A DNA stretch of 64,000 nucleotides from Brucella thiophenivorans (GTDB lineage Bacteria; Pseudomonadota; Alphaproteobacteria; Rhizobiales; Rhizobiaceae). The DNA lies in the NCBI RefSeq assembly GCF_002252445.1, contig NZ_NNRJ01000019.1, positions 372,001 to 436,000 of the forward strand. Reading direction: 5' to 3'. Shown here in pieces: positions 1-9,948 of this stretch (within the stretch, counting starts at the first letter, position 1; each line of letters begins with the position of its first letter). A program made the translations under genes and the position numbers. The notes under the pieces are model-generated. The model was given only the letters and a program-made list of their open reading frames with translations, searched no databases and was not told the origin of the DNA.

Positions 1-1
1 A

Positions 2-1051
2 GCCCATGATTCCATTGAAGGCGTAGCCGAACCTTCCGCCAGTGATTACCTCGCAGGTCACAGTGAAATTGCTTCGTTCCTTGCGCAGGCCTATCGCGAA
101 GGGCGCATGCATCATGCGCTGTTATTTGAGGGTGAGCAGGGCATCGGTAAAGCAACGCTGGCCTTTCATCTGGCTGGCCACATGCTTGCGAATAGTGATC
201 ATGTATCCGCGCCTGAAACCATCAGTGCACCTGATTTCAGCAAACCGCTGTGGCGACAGATCGCGGGCGGTATGCATCCAGCAGTCCTGCATATAAATCG
301 TCCGTTTGATCAGAAGACGGGTAAGTTCAAAACTGGCATTCCGGTTGAGGAAATTCGTCGCGTCACGCATTTTCTGACACGCACGGCATCGGACGGCGCA
401 TGGCGTATTGTCATTGTCGATCCTGCCGATGACATGAACCGCAATGCTGCCAATGCGCTGCTTAAAACGCTGGAAGAACCGCCAGCGCGCGCGATGTTTA
501 TTCTGATTTCGCACTCATCGGGGCGGCTTTTGCCAACGATCCGGTCACGCTGCCAGAGCATACAGTTTAAACCGCTTGGCGATGGGCCACTCACAGATGC
601 GCTTACGCATATCGGGCTAAGTATCGGTCTGGGTGTTGGGGAAATAACGCCGTCTCTTCTCCAACGTTCGGAAGGCAGTGTGCGCAAGGCTTTGCTACTG
701 GTTGCACATGGTGGCCTTGAAATCTCCGATACGGTCGATAAAATTTTGCAAGGTCAGACATTCGATCTTCCGAAAGCGCAAGCGCTTTCCGGTGTTCTGA
801 ATGGCCGCGAAGCGGAAGTTCAATATGAGTTGTTCCGCGATTATCTGATGGGGCTTATCGCCGATGAAGCGCGTCGCTATGCAGATTCGGGGCAAACGCG
901 CGAAGCCGACCAGTGGTCGCGCTATTGGAGCGAGCTTACCCGCGAAATTACCAACGCTGAAACCTATAATCTCGACCGCAAACAGGCAGTTATGATCCTT
1001 TTGGAAAAAACGCATCGCGCTTTTCGATCTGGTAAGCCTACGCTTACGTGA
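2..1051 (+). CDS. holB: DNA polymerase III delta' subunit, 5' end outside window
   Basis: Clamp-loader subunit that helps load the beta sliding clamp during replication. The frame is open from base 2, and the residues before the first internal ATG at 107 (AGHSEIASFLAQAYREGR) look like the normal N-terminal helix of the family, so the true start lies just left of the window. Visible features are a degenerate P-loop (GEQGIGKAT), a conserved stretch around NALLKTLEEPP, and the clamp-loader SRC motif in TIRSRCQ. About 349 codons are present, close to full family length. The stop is 72 bases before the metG start, and the same-strand order holB-metG-tatD suggests one transcription unit. Identification is secure; only the start is missing. 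Confidence 0.93.
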   Translation, partial: AHDSIEGVAEPSASDYLAGHSEIASFLAQAYREGRMHHALLFEGEQGIGKATLAFHLAGHMLANSDHVSAPETISAPDFSKPLWRQIAGGMHPAVLHINRPFDQKTGKFKTGIPVEEIRRVTHFLTRTASDGAWRIVIVDPADDMNRNAANALLKTLEEPPARAMFILISHSSGRLLPTIRSRCQSIQFKPLGDGPLTDALTHIGLSIGLGVGEITPSLLQRSEGSVRKALLLVAHGGLEISDTVDKILQGQTFDLPKAQALSGVLNGREAEVQYELFRDYLMGLIADEARRYADSGQTREADQWSRYWSELTREITNAETYNLDRKQAVMILLEKTHRAFRSGKPTLT

Positions 1052-1123
1052 CATGCCGCCTGACATGCGTTATGTCACCGCTAACGTTTTTTGAAAACCA
1101 CAGTTGAAGAAGCCGGATTTCTG

Positions 1124-2671
1124 ATGAGCCGCGAAAAATTCTACATCACTACCGCAATTGCTTACCCGAATGGAAAGCCGCATATCGGTCATGCTTATGA
1201 GTTGATTGCGACCGATGCTATGGCGCGTTTTCAGCGTCTGGATGGTAAGGATGTTCACTACCTCACCGGCTCGGATGAACATGGTATCAAGATGTTGCAG
1301 AGCGCGCGTAAGGAAGGCATCACGCCACGTGAGCTTGCAGATCGCAACACCGCTGCTTTTCAGCGTATGGGCGAGTTTCTGAACAGCTCGCACGACGATT
1401 ATATCCGCACCTCCGAAGAGCGCCATTACAAGGCCAGTCAGGCGATCTGGCAGGCGATGTCGGCCAGTGGCGACATTTATAAGGGCGGTTACGCGGGCTG
1501 GTATTCGGTTCGTGACGAAGCCTATTATGGCGAAGAAGAAACCGAAGTCCGTGCCGACAATCTTCGCTATGGTCCACAGGGAACAGTGGTCGAATGGGTT
1601 GAAGAAGAAAGCTATTTCTTCCGCCTATCAAGCTATCAGGACAAGTTGCTTGAACTTTATGAAAACAATCCCGGCTTCATCATGCCTGCGGAGCGTCGCA
1701 ACGAGATCGTCAGCTTTGTGAAATCTGGCCTGAAAGATCTGTCGATTTCGCGTACGACATTCGACTGGGGCATTCCTGTTCCCGGCGATGAAAAGCACGT
1801 CATGTATGTGTGGGTCGATGCGCTGACCAACTATATTACTGCGCTCGGTTATCCTGATATGACCGACGAGAAATGGGCTTACTGGCCAGCCGATGCACAT
1901 ATTATCGGCAAGGATATCTCGCGTTTCCATGCGGTTTACTGGCCAGCATTTCTGATGTCTGCAGGCATTCCGTTACCAAAACGCGTCTTCGCGCATGGCT
2001 TCCTGTTCAACCGCGGCGAAAAAATGTCGAAGTCTCTCGGCAATGTCATCGATCCGTTTGAACTGGTCGAACGCTACGGCCTTGATCAGCTGCGTTACTT
2101 CCTGATGCGTGAAGTGCCGTTCGGTCAGGATGGCAGCTACAGCCACGATGCAATCGTCAACCGCACCAATGCCGATCTCGCTAATGATCTTGGCAACCTC
2201 GCACAGCGTTCGCTGTCGATGATTGCAAAGAACTGCGAAGGCAAGGTTCCGGTTCCGGGTGCATTTTCAGATGCCGATAAGGCCATTCTCGATCAAGCTG
2301 ATGCTGCATTGGAAACCGCGCGCAAGGCCGTCGGCGATCAGGCATTGCATATTGCACTTGGCAGCATTTTTGCAGTTGTTGCCGAAGCTAACCGTTATTT
2401 TGCAGGGCAGGAGCCTTGGGCGCTGCGCAAGACCGATCTGGAACGTATGGGCACGGTGCTTTATGTGACGGCAGAAGTAATCCGCCGCGTTGGTATCATG
2501 GTGCAGCCGTTCATTCCGCAGTCAGCTGAAAAGCTGCTCGATATTCTGGCAATCCCGGCAGATCAGCGTCAGTTTTCTGACGTGAGCGCGCATCCACTTG
2601 TTGGCGGTGCAGAACTGCCAGCACCACAGCCGGTTTTCCCGCGCTATGTGGAACCAGAAGAGCAGAACTGA
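1124..2671 (+). CDS. metG: Methionyl-tRNA synthetase
   Basis: Class I aminoacyl-tRNA synthetase that charges tRNA-Met in the cytoplasm. It has 515 residues with HIGH at about residues 20-23 (KPHIGHAYE) and KMSKS at about 300-304 ([10 protein letters not shown]). It is the short form without the C-terminal tRNA-binding extension. The stretch that carries zinc-binding cysteines in the E. coli type reads [12 protein letters not shown] here, so the metal knuckle appears absent, as known for one MetRS subclass. A TTG at 1091 is in frame, but ATG 1124 gives the usual MSREKFY-type N terminus and is preferred. tatD follows after 7 bases. Confidence 0.96.
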   Translation: MSREKFYITTAIAYPNGKPHIGHAYELIATDAMARFQRLDGKDVHYLTGSDEHGIKMLQSARKEGITPRELADRNTAAFQRMGEFLNSSHDDYIRTSEERHYKASQAIWQAMSASGDIYKGGYAGWYSVRDEAYYGEEETEVRADNLRYGPQGTVVEWVEEESYFFRLSSYQDKLLELYENNPGFIMPAERRNEIVSFVKSGLKDLSISRTTFDWGIPVPGDEKHVMYVWVDALTNYITALGYPDMTDEKWAYWPADAHIIGKDISRFHAVYWPAFLMSAGIPLPKRVFAHGFLFNRGEKMSKSLGNVIDPFELVERYGLDQLRYFLMREVPFGQDGSYSHDAIVNRTNADLANDLGNLAQRSLSMIAKNCEGKVPVPGAFSDADKAILDQADAALETARKAVGDQALHIALGSIFAVVAEANRYFAGQEPWALRKTDLERMGTVLYVTAEVIRRVGIMVQPFIPQSAEKLLDILAIPADQRQFSDVSAHPLVGGAELPAPQPVFPRYVEPEEQN

Positions 2672-2678
2672 GTCGAAT

Positions 2679-3467
2679 ATGCTTGTCGATAGTCACTGCC
2701 ATCTCGATTTTGCAGATTTCGAGCCAGAGCGCGATGCGATTGTGCAACGTGCGCTTGATGCTGACATCAAACGTATGGTCACGATCTCAACGCGTGTGCG
2801 CAAGTTCGATACGATCCTCGCACTCACCGAGAAATACGAGAGCGTTTATTGTTCGGTTGGCACTCATCCGAACAATGCACATGAGGAATTGGATGTAACA
2901 GCCGACGATCTGGTGCGATTGGCTGAACATCCTAAAGTCGTCGCCATAGGCGAGGCGGGGCTTGATTATCATTATGATTATGCGCCGCAGGAAGCCCAGC
3001 GTCAGGGTTTCCTTGTTCATATTGAAGCCGCCCGCCGCACACAATTGCCATTGGTGATCCATGCACGCAGCGCGGATCAGGATATGGCTGATATTCTGGA
3101 AAATGAGACGGCCAAAGGTGCATTTCCTTTCATCCTGCATTGCTTCTCATCAGGCAAAGCACTGGCTGAAAAAGGCGTCGAGCTTGGCGGCTATGTGTCG
3201 TTCTCCGGCATTCTGACGTTCAAGAACTCAGCCGATATTCGCGAAATAGCGCAGATTGTTCCGCGTGAGCGTTTGTTAGTTGAGACAGATGCGCCTTATC
3301 TCGCGCCCATGCCGCATCGCGGTCAGCGCAATGAGCCGTCATTTGTGCAACACACGGCGGCGGTTCTGGCTGAAACGATTGGTGTGAGCAGCGACGAAAT
3401 CGCTGACATTACCAGCGAAAATGTCTTCCGGCTTTTCTCCAAAATGCCAAAGCCAGCCGGGGAGTAG
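2679..3467 (+). CDS. tatD: TatD family metal-dependent hydrolase (DNase)
   Basis: TatD-type metal-dependent hydrolase; family members are 3'-5' exonucleases linked to DNA repair and quality control. It has 262 residues, the usual family length. Metal-site motifs are visible in order: SHCHLDF near the N terminus, GEAGLDYHYD in the middle, VIHAR, HCFSS and ETDAPYLAP near the C terminus. ATG 2679 is chosen because the frame upstream merely reads through metG and the conserved N terminus (MLVDSHCHLDF) begins there. It lies 7 bases after metG and 5 bases before the next gene, consistent with translational coupling in one operon. Confidence 0.94.
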   Translation: MLVDSHCHLDFADFEPERDAIVQRALDADIKRMVTISTRVRKFDTILALTEKYESVYCSVGTHPNNAHEELDVTADDLVRLAEHPKVVAIGEAGLDYHYDYAPQEAQRQGFLVHIEAARRTQLPLVIHARSADQDMADILENETAKGAFPFILHCFSSGKALAEKGVELGGYVSFSGILTFKNSADIREIAQIVPRERLLVETDAPYLAPMPHRGQRNEPSFVQHTAAVLAETIGVSSDEIADITSENVFRLFSKMPKPAGE

Positions 3468-3472
3468 TCATC

Positions 3473-4294
3473 GTGAGTTCTCCTCGCAATTGTCTGCGGT
3501 TTACAATTCTTGGGTGCGGTTCTTCGCCCGGAACGCCGCGCATCAATGGCGATTGGGGCAATTGCGATCCGCAAAACCCTAAGAACAAGCGCCGTCGTGC
3601 TTCACTGCTTGTCGAGCGCTTTGATAATACTGGCAAAAGCACGGTCGTCGTCATTGATACCGGGCCGGATTTCCGCGCCCAGATGATTGATGCAAATGTG
3701 CGTTCACTTGATGCTGCCGTCTATACCCACCCACATGCTGACCACATTCATGGTATCGACGATCTGCGCACCTATGTTGTCGAGAACAAGCGGCTGATGG
3801 ATGTCTATGCCAACCGGCTGACACGCAATCGACTTTATGACGCTTTCGGCTATTGTTTTGAGACGCCAGCGGGATCGAACTATCCGCCGATCTTGTCAAT
3901 GCACGACATCATGGCTGAAACGGCATTCTACATCACTGGTGCGGGTGGACCGATCCACTTTGAACCATTTAGTCAGGTGCATGGCGATATTGAATCGCTC
4001 GGCTTTCGCATCGGCAATGTCGTCTATTGCACCGATGTCAGCGCGTTTCCCGACGAAAGCCTTAAACATATCCGCCATGCGGATATTCTGATTATCGATG
4101 CGCTGCAATATCGCCCGCATCCGAGCCATTTTTCGCTTGAACAGGCGCTTGAGTGGATTGAGTTTTTTGGACCCAAACGCGCAATCCTGACCCATATGCA
4201 TGTGCCGCTCGATTACGACACGGTCATGCGTGAAACGCCCGATCATGTCGAACCCGGCTATGACGGGTTAAGCTTTGAAGTATCGATGGCATAA
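3473..4294 (+). CDS. MBL-fold metallo-hydrolase, PhnP-like
   Basis: Metallo-beta-lactamase-fold hydrolase of 273 residues. The metal-binding motif THPHADHIHGID lies near residues 84-95, with further candidate ligands in SQVHGD, CTDVS and LTHMHVPLD. The N-terminal pattern LGCGSSPGTPRINGDWGNCD resembles PhnP-type phosphodiesterases (cyclic phosphoribosyl phosphate). No other phosphonate genes lie nearby, so the substrate is not established and a housekeeping role with the tatD operon is as likely. It starts at GTG 3473, preceded by a GGGGAG ribosome site, and ends at a strong hairpin terminator. The fold is certain, the substrate is not. Confidence 0.85.
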   Translation: MSSPRNCLRFTILGCGSSPGTPRINGDWGNCDPQNPKNKRRRASLLVERFDNTGKSTVVVIDTGPDFRAQMIDANVRSLDAAVYTHPHADHIHGIDDLRTYVVENKRLMDVYANRLTRNRLYDAFGYCFETPAGSNYPPILSMHDIMAETAFYITGAGGPIHFEPFSQVHGDIESLGFRIGNVVYCTDVSAFPDESLKHIRHADILIIDALQYRPHPSHFSLEQALEWIEFFGPKRAILTHMHVPLDYDTVMRETPDHVEPGYDGLSFEVSMA

Positions 4295-4318
4295 AAAAGG
4301 CCCGTTTCGGGCCTTTTT
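4294..4318. terminator. Bidirectional rho-independent terminator
   Basis: A perfect 11-bp stem (AAAAAGGCCCG / CGGGCCTTTTT) with a TTT loop gives a T-run on either strand. It starts at the stop codon of the MBL hydrolase and sits 19 bases from the stop of the converging ndvA gene, so it probably serves both. Confidence 0.9.
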
Positions 4319-4336
4319 CTTTATTGGTTAGCTCGA

Positions 4337-6142
4337 TTAGGCAACTGAACCCTTGACCGGGAACTGCATGACATTGCTTGCTTCAGCTTCTTCCTCGTCA
4401 GCTTTTGCTGACTTGTCTTCAAGCTGCAAACCGCCAGCGCGAAGCAGGTCTGAGAAGCGTCCACCGCGCGCAGCCAGTTCATCGAAGCTGCCGCGCTCGA
4501 CCAGATGCCCCTTGTCCATGAACAGCACAATATCGGCAGAACGGACAGTCGACAGACGGTGCGCAATGATAAAGGTTGTGCGGTTTTGGCTCAGATCATC
4601 GACAGCCTGCTTGACCTTTTCTTCGGTCTCGACGTCGAGCGCACTGGTCGCTTCGTCAAGCACGAGGATTGGTGAGTCTTTCAGGATAGCACGGGCAATC
4701 GCCAGGCGCTGACGTTCACCACCCGAAAGCTGCGAACCGCGTTCACCGACAACTGTATCGTAGCCATTGCCTTTGGCGAGAATGAAGTCGTGGGCAGCAG
4801 CAGCCTTGGCTGCGGCATGAACCATGTCTGAAGAAGCATCTTCGTTGCCGACACGAATGTTATCTTCAACCGAACGATTGAACAGACCAGCATCCTGAAA
4901 CACGGTTGCAATGGCGTGACGCAGCGAACGACGGCTGATGGTGCGTGTATCGGTGCCATCGATCAAAATGCGACCAGCTGCCGGATCAAATACGCGCTGA
5001 AGAATATTGATCAGCGTGGTCTTGCCCGCACCTGTTGGCCCAACAATAGCGACAGTCTGGCCGGGCTTCACTTCAAACGACACGTCATAAACGCCCTGAC
5101 CCGAATTCGGGAACTCAAAAGTCACATTGTCGAAAACAATATCGCCCTTGACGTTTTCAAGATCGGTCGCGCCCTGTTGTTCCTGACGTTCAGCGGTCGC
5201 ATCTTCCATCTCGAAGAATTCTTCAAGCTTGGCACGCGCGGTTACTGTCTGGTTGATAAAGGCGCTGATCTGGTCCAGACGACCGATCATAAGCTGTGCG
5301 AAGCCGATAAAGGCAATCACGTCACCCACGCGCATCTGACCCTTGGTCACAAAATATGCACCGAGCAGCAGCACAATAACCATCGACAGTGTCGAGGCCA
5401 TGCGGTTCAAACCGCTGGCGAGCGCCCACCAGTTAAGGACTGGAAACTGAACATTTTCGAGGTTCTTGGCATATTCACGCAGCGACTTCGTTTCTGATGA
5501 AATGCGATTATAGCTCTGTACGACCGAAACGTTGCTGATTGTATCGCTTACATGCTCGAACAGCTTATGATGATGCTTTTCGACAGCGGCCTGACCGTCC
5601 TTGGTCTTGCGCATGACGAGCTGGCCAATCATCACATAGATGACGCCAAGCACGATCAACACCATGGACATGCGCATATCCATCGTCATCGCGACAGGAA
5701 CAAGCGCAACCAGAGCCACAACAGTGGTCAGGTGCTGGCGCATGAATTCGAGCCACAGCGTAAAGAGCGAGTCTGTTGCACGGATCAGCGTGTGCAAGGC
5801 ATTCGATGTGCCGCGCTTCTGATGCCACGATAAAGGCATGGTGATGATGCGCTCATAAGAGTCAATCATCACGCCAAGACGGCGGCGATGGGCGAGGCGG
5901 TCAGCCCCACGCGCCACAAACACCGCTGCAATGATGTTAAATCCACCAAGGGCTGCCCACATAGCGAGCTGCGTAACAATATCGCCCTTATCCGAGATAG
6001 CCTGAATGACCTGACCGAAAAGGATCGGCTCAGCCAACATAACAAGGGCAACCAATACGCTTGCAATACACATGGTGATCGTTGCAGCTTTCTCCGCCGC
6101 AAGATATTCCATGGCACGCCAGTAGATTTTGAGCAATGACAC
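4337..6142 (-). CDS. ndvA: Cyclic beta-1,2-glucan export ABC transporter (NdvA/ChvA/Cgt)
   Basis: Fused permease-ATPase half-transporter that exports cyclic beta-1,2-glucan from cytoplasm to periplasm. It has 601 residues: a membrane domain of about 300 residues (MSLLKIYWRAMEYLAAEK start, WHQKRGTSNALHTLI intracellular loop), then the ATPase domain with Walker A GPTGAGKTT near 368, Q-loop in TVFQDAG, signature LSGGERQR near 470 and Walker B ILVLDEATSALD. I recognise the sequence as very close to the Brucella Cgt/NdvA protein. In Agrobacterium, Sinorhizobium and Brucella this transporter is needed for host interaction and osmotic adaptation. The glucan synthase gene is not in the window. It is monocistronic and converges on the upstream operon. 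Confidence 0.95.
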   Translation of the reverse strand: MSLLKIYWRAMEYLAAEKAATITMCIASVLVALVMLAEPILFGQVIQAISDKGDIVTQLAMWAALGGFNIIAAVFVARGADRLAHRRRLGVMIDSYERIITMPLSWHQKRGTSNALHTLIRATDSLFTLWLEFMRQHLTTVVALVALVPVAMTMDMRMSMVLIVLGVIYVMIGQLVMRKTKDGQAAVEKHHHKLFEHVSDTISNVSVVQSYNRISSETKSLREYAKNLENVQFPVLNWWALASGLNRMASTLSMVIVLLLGAYFVTKGQMRVGDVIAFIGFAQLMIGRLDQISAFINQTVTARAKLEEFFEMEDATAERQEQQGATDLENVKGDIVFDNVTFEFPNSGQGVYDVSFEVKPGQTVAIVGPTGAGKTTLINILQRVFDPAAGRILIDGTDTRTISRRSLRHAIATVFQDAGLFNRSVEDNIRVGNEDASSDMVHAAAKAAAAHDFILAKGNGYDTVVGERGSQLSGGERQRLAIARAILKDSPILVLDEATSALDVETEEKVKQAVDDLSQNRTTFIIAHRLSTVRSADIVLFMDKGHLVERGSFDELAARGGRFSDLLRAGGLQLEDKSAKADEEEAEASNVMQFPVKGSVA

Positions 6143-6414
6143 CTTAGCACTCCCGCTCGTTCTATTTCAGAAGACTACATGGTGCAGTCACCTTATTCTA
6201 TCAATATGCAATGATGGCAAGAAGTGGCGAATAGGTGACAAGGTTGACCATAAATTAAAAACAGATGTAACCGAGCGTGAAGATTACAGGGCGCTTTTGT
6301 GACTACCCCTTATGCTTTTATGCCTAGTAATCCGGCGTTGGCACGTCTATTGACAGTCATAAAAGAGCGGCACGCAAGGCTTGTGCCCCAAAAAAGTATC
6401 GATCGGGTTTTTCC

Positions 6415-7395
6415 ATGGCAGGCATTGAACAAAAAATAGTGGCTACAGACGAGGCGGGCATGCGTCTCGATCGCTGGTTTAAAGTCCATTTGCCGGGATT
6501 GGCTTTCGGTCATTTGCAAAAGCTGCTGCGTTCCGGTCAGGTCCGCGTTGATGGCGGTCGTGCAAAGTCAGACACACGCTTGCAAGCCGGACAGTCAGTT
6601 CGTATTCCGCCCATTGGTGTAGAAGAAACACCATCTGGCCCAATGACGGCTCGCACCATCCGCAGTCAGGATGACGGTGACGTTCTCAAACAGATGCTGA
6701 TCTATGAGGACGAGAAGGTTTATGTTTTTAACAAACCTGCCAGCCTGGCAGTGCAGGGCGGATCAGGTCTTGTCCGCCATGTAGATGGCATGTTGGAAGC
6801 ATGGCGCAATAAGCGTGGTGAAAAGCCACGGCTGGTTCATCGTATCGACCGTGATACGTCGGGATGTCTTGTTGTTGCGAAAACACGCGGCGCTGCACAG
6901 GCTTTGACCGCTTCGTTTCGCGAGCGAAGCACCAAGAAAACATACTGGGCTTTGGTGAAGGGCGTTCCGCGCAAGCGCGAAGATAAAATTTCGACGTGGC
7001 TTGTTAAAGAGCAGACACCTGACGGTGATCGTATGCGCGTCTGCCAGCATGGTGAGCCGGATTCGGATCACGCTGTGTCTTATTATAAGATCATCGAAAA
7101 AAGTGGTAATAGCCTGACATGGCTTGAGATGGAGCCATATACAGGACGCACCCACCAGCTTCGCGTTCATGCTGCCCATATTGGTCATCCGATCCTTGGC
7201 GATCCAAAATATTTTGAAGCTGACGACAACTGGGATTTCCCCGGCGGTATTCAGCGAAAGCTGCATCTGCATGCACGCCGTATCCGCATTCCCAATCCGG
7301 CTGGCGGCATCATTGATGTCACAGCGCCACTGCCGCCGCATATGGTGCAAACGTGGAACTTGCTGGGCTTCGATGAGACTGAAACGGAAGATTAA
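6415..7395 (+). CDS. rluC: 23S rRNA pseudouridine synthase, RluC-like
   Basis: RluA-family pseudouridine synthase of 326 residues. An N-terminal S4 RNA-binding domain spans about residues 13-70 (RLDRWFKVHLPG, LRSGQVRVDGGRAK, VRIPP). The catalytic motif HRIDRDTSGCLVVAKT begins near residue 142, with the presumed catalytic Asp at about 145. GRTHQLRVHAA is the second family signature. The S4 pattern matches RluC (23S rRNA positions 955/2504/2580 in E. coli) better than RluA, but the paralogue cannot be settled by eye. It starts at ATG 6415 after a 272-base gap and leads a same-strand run with the DMT transporter 2 bases downstream. Confidence 0.88.
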   Translation: MAGIEQKIVATDEAGMRLDRWFKVHLPGLAFGHLQKLLRSGQVRVDGGRAKSDTRLQAGQSVRIPPIGVEETPSGPMTARTIRSQDDGDVLKQMLIYEDEKVYVFNKPASLAVQGGSGLVRHVDGMLEAWRNKRGEKPRLVHRIDRDTSGCLVVAKTRGAAQALTASFRERSTKKTYWALVKGVPRKREDKISTWLVKEQTPDGDRMRVCQHGEPDSDHAVSYYKIIEKSGNSLTWLEMEPYTGRTHQLRVHAAHIGHPILGDPKYFEADDNWDFPGGIQRKLHLHARRIRIPNPAGGIIDVTAPLPPHMVQTWNLLGFDETETED

Positions 7396-7397
7396 AA

Positions 7398-8318
7398 ATG
7401 TCAGGCATGGCGGGAGGGACGACTCAAGGTCGTGCTGCATTTGATGGTTTTGCCATCGCGCTTGTCATGTTCATCATGTTCACATGGGGGCTTAATCAGG
7501 TTGCCATCAAGATAGGCAATCGTGGTTTTAATCCCATGCTTATGGCCGCCGGGCGTTCTGCGTTGGGCGGACTTTGTGTTTTCCTTTGGTGTTATTGGAA
7601 GCACATTCCGCTTTTCAGGCGCGACGGAACATTAAAGCCGGGCATTCTGGCTGGGCTTTTGTTCGGCGTTGAGTTCGTTCTGATCTTTCTGGCGATGGAA
7701 CTGACAAGCGTCGGTCGCGTCGCGCTTTTGATGAATGTCATGCCGTTTTGGGTGGCTATAGGCAGCCATTTTCTCTTGGGCGAGAGGATGTCGATGCGCG
7801 CCTTCATCGGCATGTGTGTTGCATTCTTCGGTGTCGTTATCGTGTTCGCCGACAATAGCAGCCGGCCCGGACCTTACGCGCTCTATGGTGATATTCTGGC
7901 TCTGATATCAGGTATATTATGGGGCATGACAACGATTGTTATCAAACGCTCGAAGCTTGCAAGTGCTGCACCTGAAAAGACCTTGCTTTACCAGTTGGCC
8001 GTGGCTGCAATCGTGCCGTTGCCATTCATGTTTCTGAGCGGCCGATTGATCCGCGAACCTGATTTGCTTTCGGTTCTGTCATTTCTGTTCCAATCGATGT
8101 TCGTGGTGGCTGTTACCTATCCGCTGTGGTTCTGGATGATAAGTCGTTACCCCGCTTCCAAATTGTCAAACTTTGCATTTCTGACACCTGCGTTTGGCGT
8201 GTTGTTAAGCGGACTGCTACTCAATGAAACACTCGGCTGGAAAATCTTTGCAGCACTGGCTCTGATCGGACTTGGCCTTATTATTATCAACCGACGCGCA
8301 AAAGCCGGAGCAACTTAA
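7398..8318 (+). CDS. DMT-superfamily transporter (EamA family)
   Basis: Inner-membrane permease of 306 residues with about ten hydrophobic segments in two EamA repeats (first repeat about residues 15-150, second about 160-300). Signs are WGLNQVAIKIGNRG near the start, GILWGMTTIVIKRS at the start of the second repeat and LLNETLGWKIFAALALIGLGLIIINR at the end. Family members export metabolites or drugs; the substrate cannot be read from sequence. It begins 2 bases after rluC, and its TAA overlaps the ATG of the next gene by one base (TAATG), so the two are translationally coupled. Confidence 0.88.
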   Translation: MSGMAGGTTQGRAAFDGFAIALVMFIMFTWGLNQVAIKIGNRGFNPMLMAAGRSALGGLCVFLWCYWKHIPLFRRDGTLKPGILAGLLFGVEFVLIFLAMELTSVGRVALLMNVMPFWVAIGSHFLLGERMSMRAFIGMCVAFFGVVIVFADNSSRPGPYALYGDILALISGILWGMTTIVIKRSKLASAAPEKTLLYQLAVAAIVPLPFMFLSGRLIREPDLLSVLSFLFQSMFVVAVTYPLWFWMISRYPASKLSNFAFLTPAFGVLLSGLLLNETLGWKIFAALALIGLGLIIINRRAKAGAT

Positions 8319-8989
8319 TGAAACTCGTTCTGTTTGATTGCGACGGCACGCTTGTCGATAGTGGCGACACTATCCATCATTGCATGGCTGCAAGTTTTAA
8401 AGATGCCGGACTGACTCCGCCGGAAATTGCGCAGACGCATTCGATCATTGGTCTTTCATTACCCATTGCTATTGCGCAATTGCTCGGTCGCGAAGTTGAC
8501 GAACAGGCGCATTGGCTAACACAGCGTTATAAAGAAAATTTTGTAAAATACCGCCAGAACCCCAATTTTGCCGAGCCGCTTTATGACGGTATTCTGCCAC
8601 TTCTGACTGAGCTTGGTAGCCGCGACGATCTGTTACTGGGTATTGTCACAGGCAAGTCGCAGCGCGGAGTACGTTCGATCTTTGAACGTCATGGGATTGG
8701 GCATCATTTCATGAGTGTTCGTACTGCCGATGATTGCCCGTCCAAGCCGCATCCAGCCATGGTGCTTGAATCCTGTGCCGAAATGGGGATAGAACCAGAG
8801 CGAACAATCGTAATTGGCGATGCGATTTACGATATGCAAATGGCCCGTTCAGCGGGTGCGCGTGCCGCGGGTGTTTCGTGGGGCTATCATAAGCCGAACG
8901 CACTGAAAGATGCAGGCGCTCATCATGTCATGAACAAGCCTGAAGAACTCCATGCGATTCTGCATGAAATGGATGCTATCGCATCCTGA
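8318..8989 (+). CDS. HAD-family phosphatase (phosphoglycolate phosphatase-like)
   Basis: Haloacid-dehalogenase-fold hydrolase of 223 residues. Motif I is FDCDGTLVDSGDTIH with the nucleophilic Asp near residue 8, motif II is GIVTGKSQRG, motif III lies around DDCPSKPHPAM and motif IV is VIGDAIYDMQMA. The helical cap of about residues 15-85 marks subfamily IA. A separate HAD protein at 14023-14724 looks more like canonical Gph, so this one may act on another small phosphate ester. It overlaps the transporter stop by one base. Confidence 0.87.
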   Translation: MKLVLFDCDGTLVDSGDTIHHCMAASFKDAGLTPPEIAQTHSIIGLSLPIAIAQLLGREVDEQAHWLTQRYKENFVKYRQNPNFAEPLYDGILPLLTELGSRDDLLLGIVTGKSQRGVRSIFERHGIGHHFMSVRTADDCPSKPHPAMVLESCAEMGIEPERTIVIGDAIYDMQMARSAGARAAGVSWGYHKPNALKDAGAHHVMNKPEELHAILHEMDAIAS

Positions 8990-9011
8990 TCTATAACAAT
9001 TGGACATTATT

Positions 9012-9794
9012 ATGCGCGACACACTGAGCGATCCCCAAGCTGAAATGCCGATTTCGCAAACCGACCCGGTTAAGCGCTCACAGGAACTGATGCGCACACC
9101 TTTGCCGAAGCGTTTTTATGAAAAGGCCGAAGTGGCTGAGACCGAAGGCGGTTTCACTGTGCATTTGGATGGTCGCCCGGTTAAAACGCCAGCGCGTGCT
9201 GTTCTGCTTTTGCCAACAGCGGATACCGCTGAAATCATCGCTGAAGAATTTCGTGCGCAGGTAGAAGTTATCGACCCTTCCAAAATGCCTGCAACGCGTT
9301 TGGTGAACACAGCCATTGACGGCATTGCACAAGACCCACAGGCTGTATTTGAAGATATTCTGCGTTTCGCTGGCACGGACATGATCTGCTATCGCGCTGC
9401 AGGCCCGAAAGAACTGGTTGCTCGCCAGACCGAACAATGGGACCCGCTGATCGACTGGGCCGAAGGCATTGGTGCGCGTTTTGCACTCGCTGAAGGCGTG
9501 ATGCATGTCGAACAGTCCCGCGAAGCAATCACCGCTTTTGGCGTGCACCTATCGGCTTTCAATAATCCAATCGCTCTGGCGTGTCTTCATACGATGACTA
9601 CATTAACGGGGTCCGCATTGATCGCATTGGCAATTGCCAAAGATGAAATTACAGTTGAAGACGGCTGGAATCGTGCGCATCTCGATGAAGACTGGACGAT
9701 TGAGCATTGGGGCGAAGACGCAGAAGCACATGCTCGTCGCGCGAAGCGTCATATCGAAATGACGGTGTCTGCACGTATGTTGCAGACGCTCTAA
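9012..9794 (+). CDS. ATP12 family F1-ATPase assembly chaperone
   Basis: Bacterial homologue of mitochondrial Atp12, which binds free F1 alpha subunit during ATP synthase assembly; the family is characteristic of alphaproteobacteria. It has 260 residues. Typical sequence includes LPKRFYEKAEV, GGFTVHLDGRPVKTPA near residues 45-60, IAEEF, MPATRLVNTAIDG, FAGTDMICYRA and the Trp-rich C-terminal part (EDWTIEHWGED). ATG 9012 is preferred over the in-frame TTG at 9000. It is the last gene of the plus-strand run that started with rluC and is followed by a terminator. Confidence 0.92.
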   Translation: MRDTLSDPQAEMPISQTDPVKRSQELMRTPLPKRFYEKAEVAETEGGFTVHLDGRPVKTPARAVLLLPTADTAEIIAEEFRAQVEVIDPSKMPATRLVNTAIDGIAQDPQAVFEDILRFAGTDMICYRAAGPKELVARQTEQWDPLIDWAEGIGARFALAEGVMHVEQSREAITAFGVHLSAFNNPIALACLHTMTTLTGSALIALAIAKDEITVEDGWNRAHLDEDWTIEHWGEDAEAHARRAKRHIEMTVSARMLQTL

Positions 9795-9834
9795 TTTTTG
9801 ATTAGCTAATAAATATAATATATTGATATTAATA

Positions 9835-9860
9835 GAAAACCCGGCTTTCGCCGGGTTTTC
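9835..9860. terminator. Rho-independent terminator between converging genes
   Basis: An 11-bp perfect stem (GAAAACCCGGC / GCCGGGTTTTC) with a TTTC loop. Pyrimidine-rich sequence follows on the plus strand and an A/T tract on the other side, so it can serve both the ATP12 gene and glnA. Confidence 0.85.
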
Positions 9861-9948
9861 TTTTGCGCGCCTTATGGCACGTCGTTCCCCTCGGTAACTT
9901 GCATAAGCAGAAGGGGTGGCAATCTTTGAATGCCACCCGCGATCCTGA

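Noticed and set aside
6338..6352. Sigma-54-like TGGCACGTCTATTGA before the rluC-like gene
   Set aside because: The -24 half is perfect, but the invariant GC of the -12 element is GA, and it overlaps a TTGACA that is a likelier sigma-70 -35 element.
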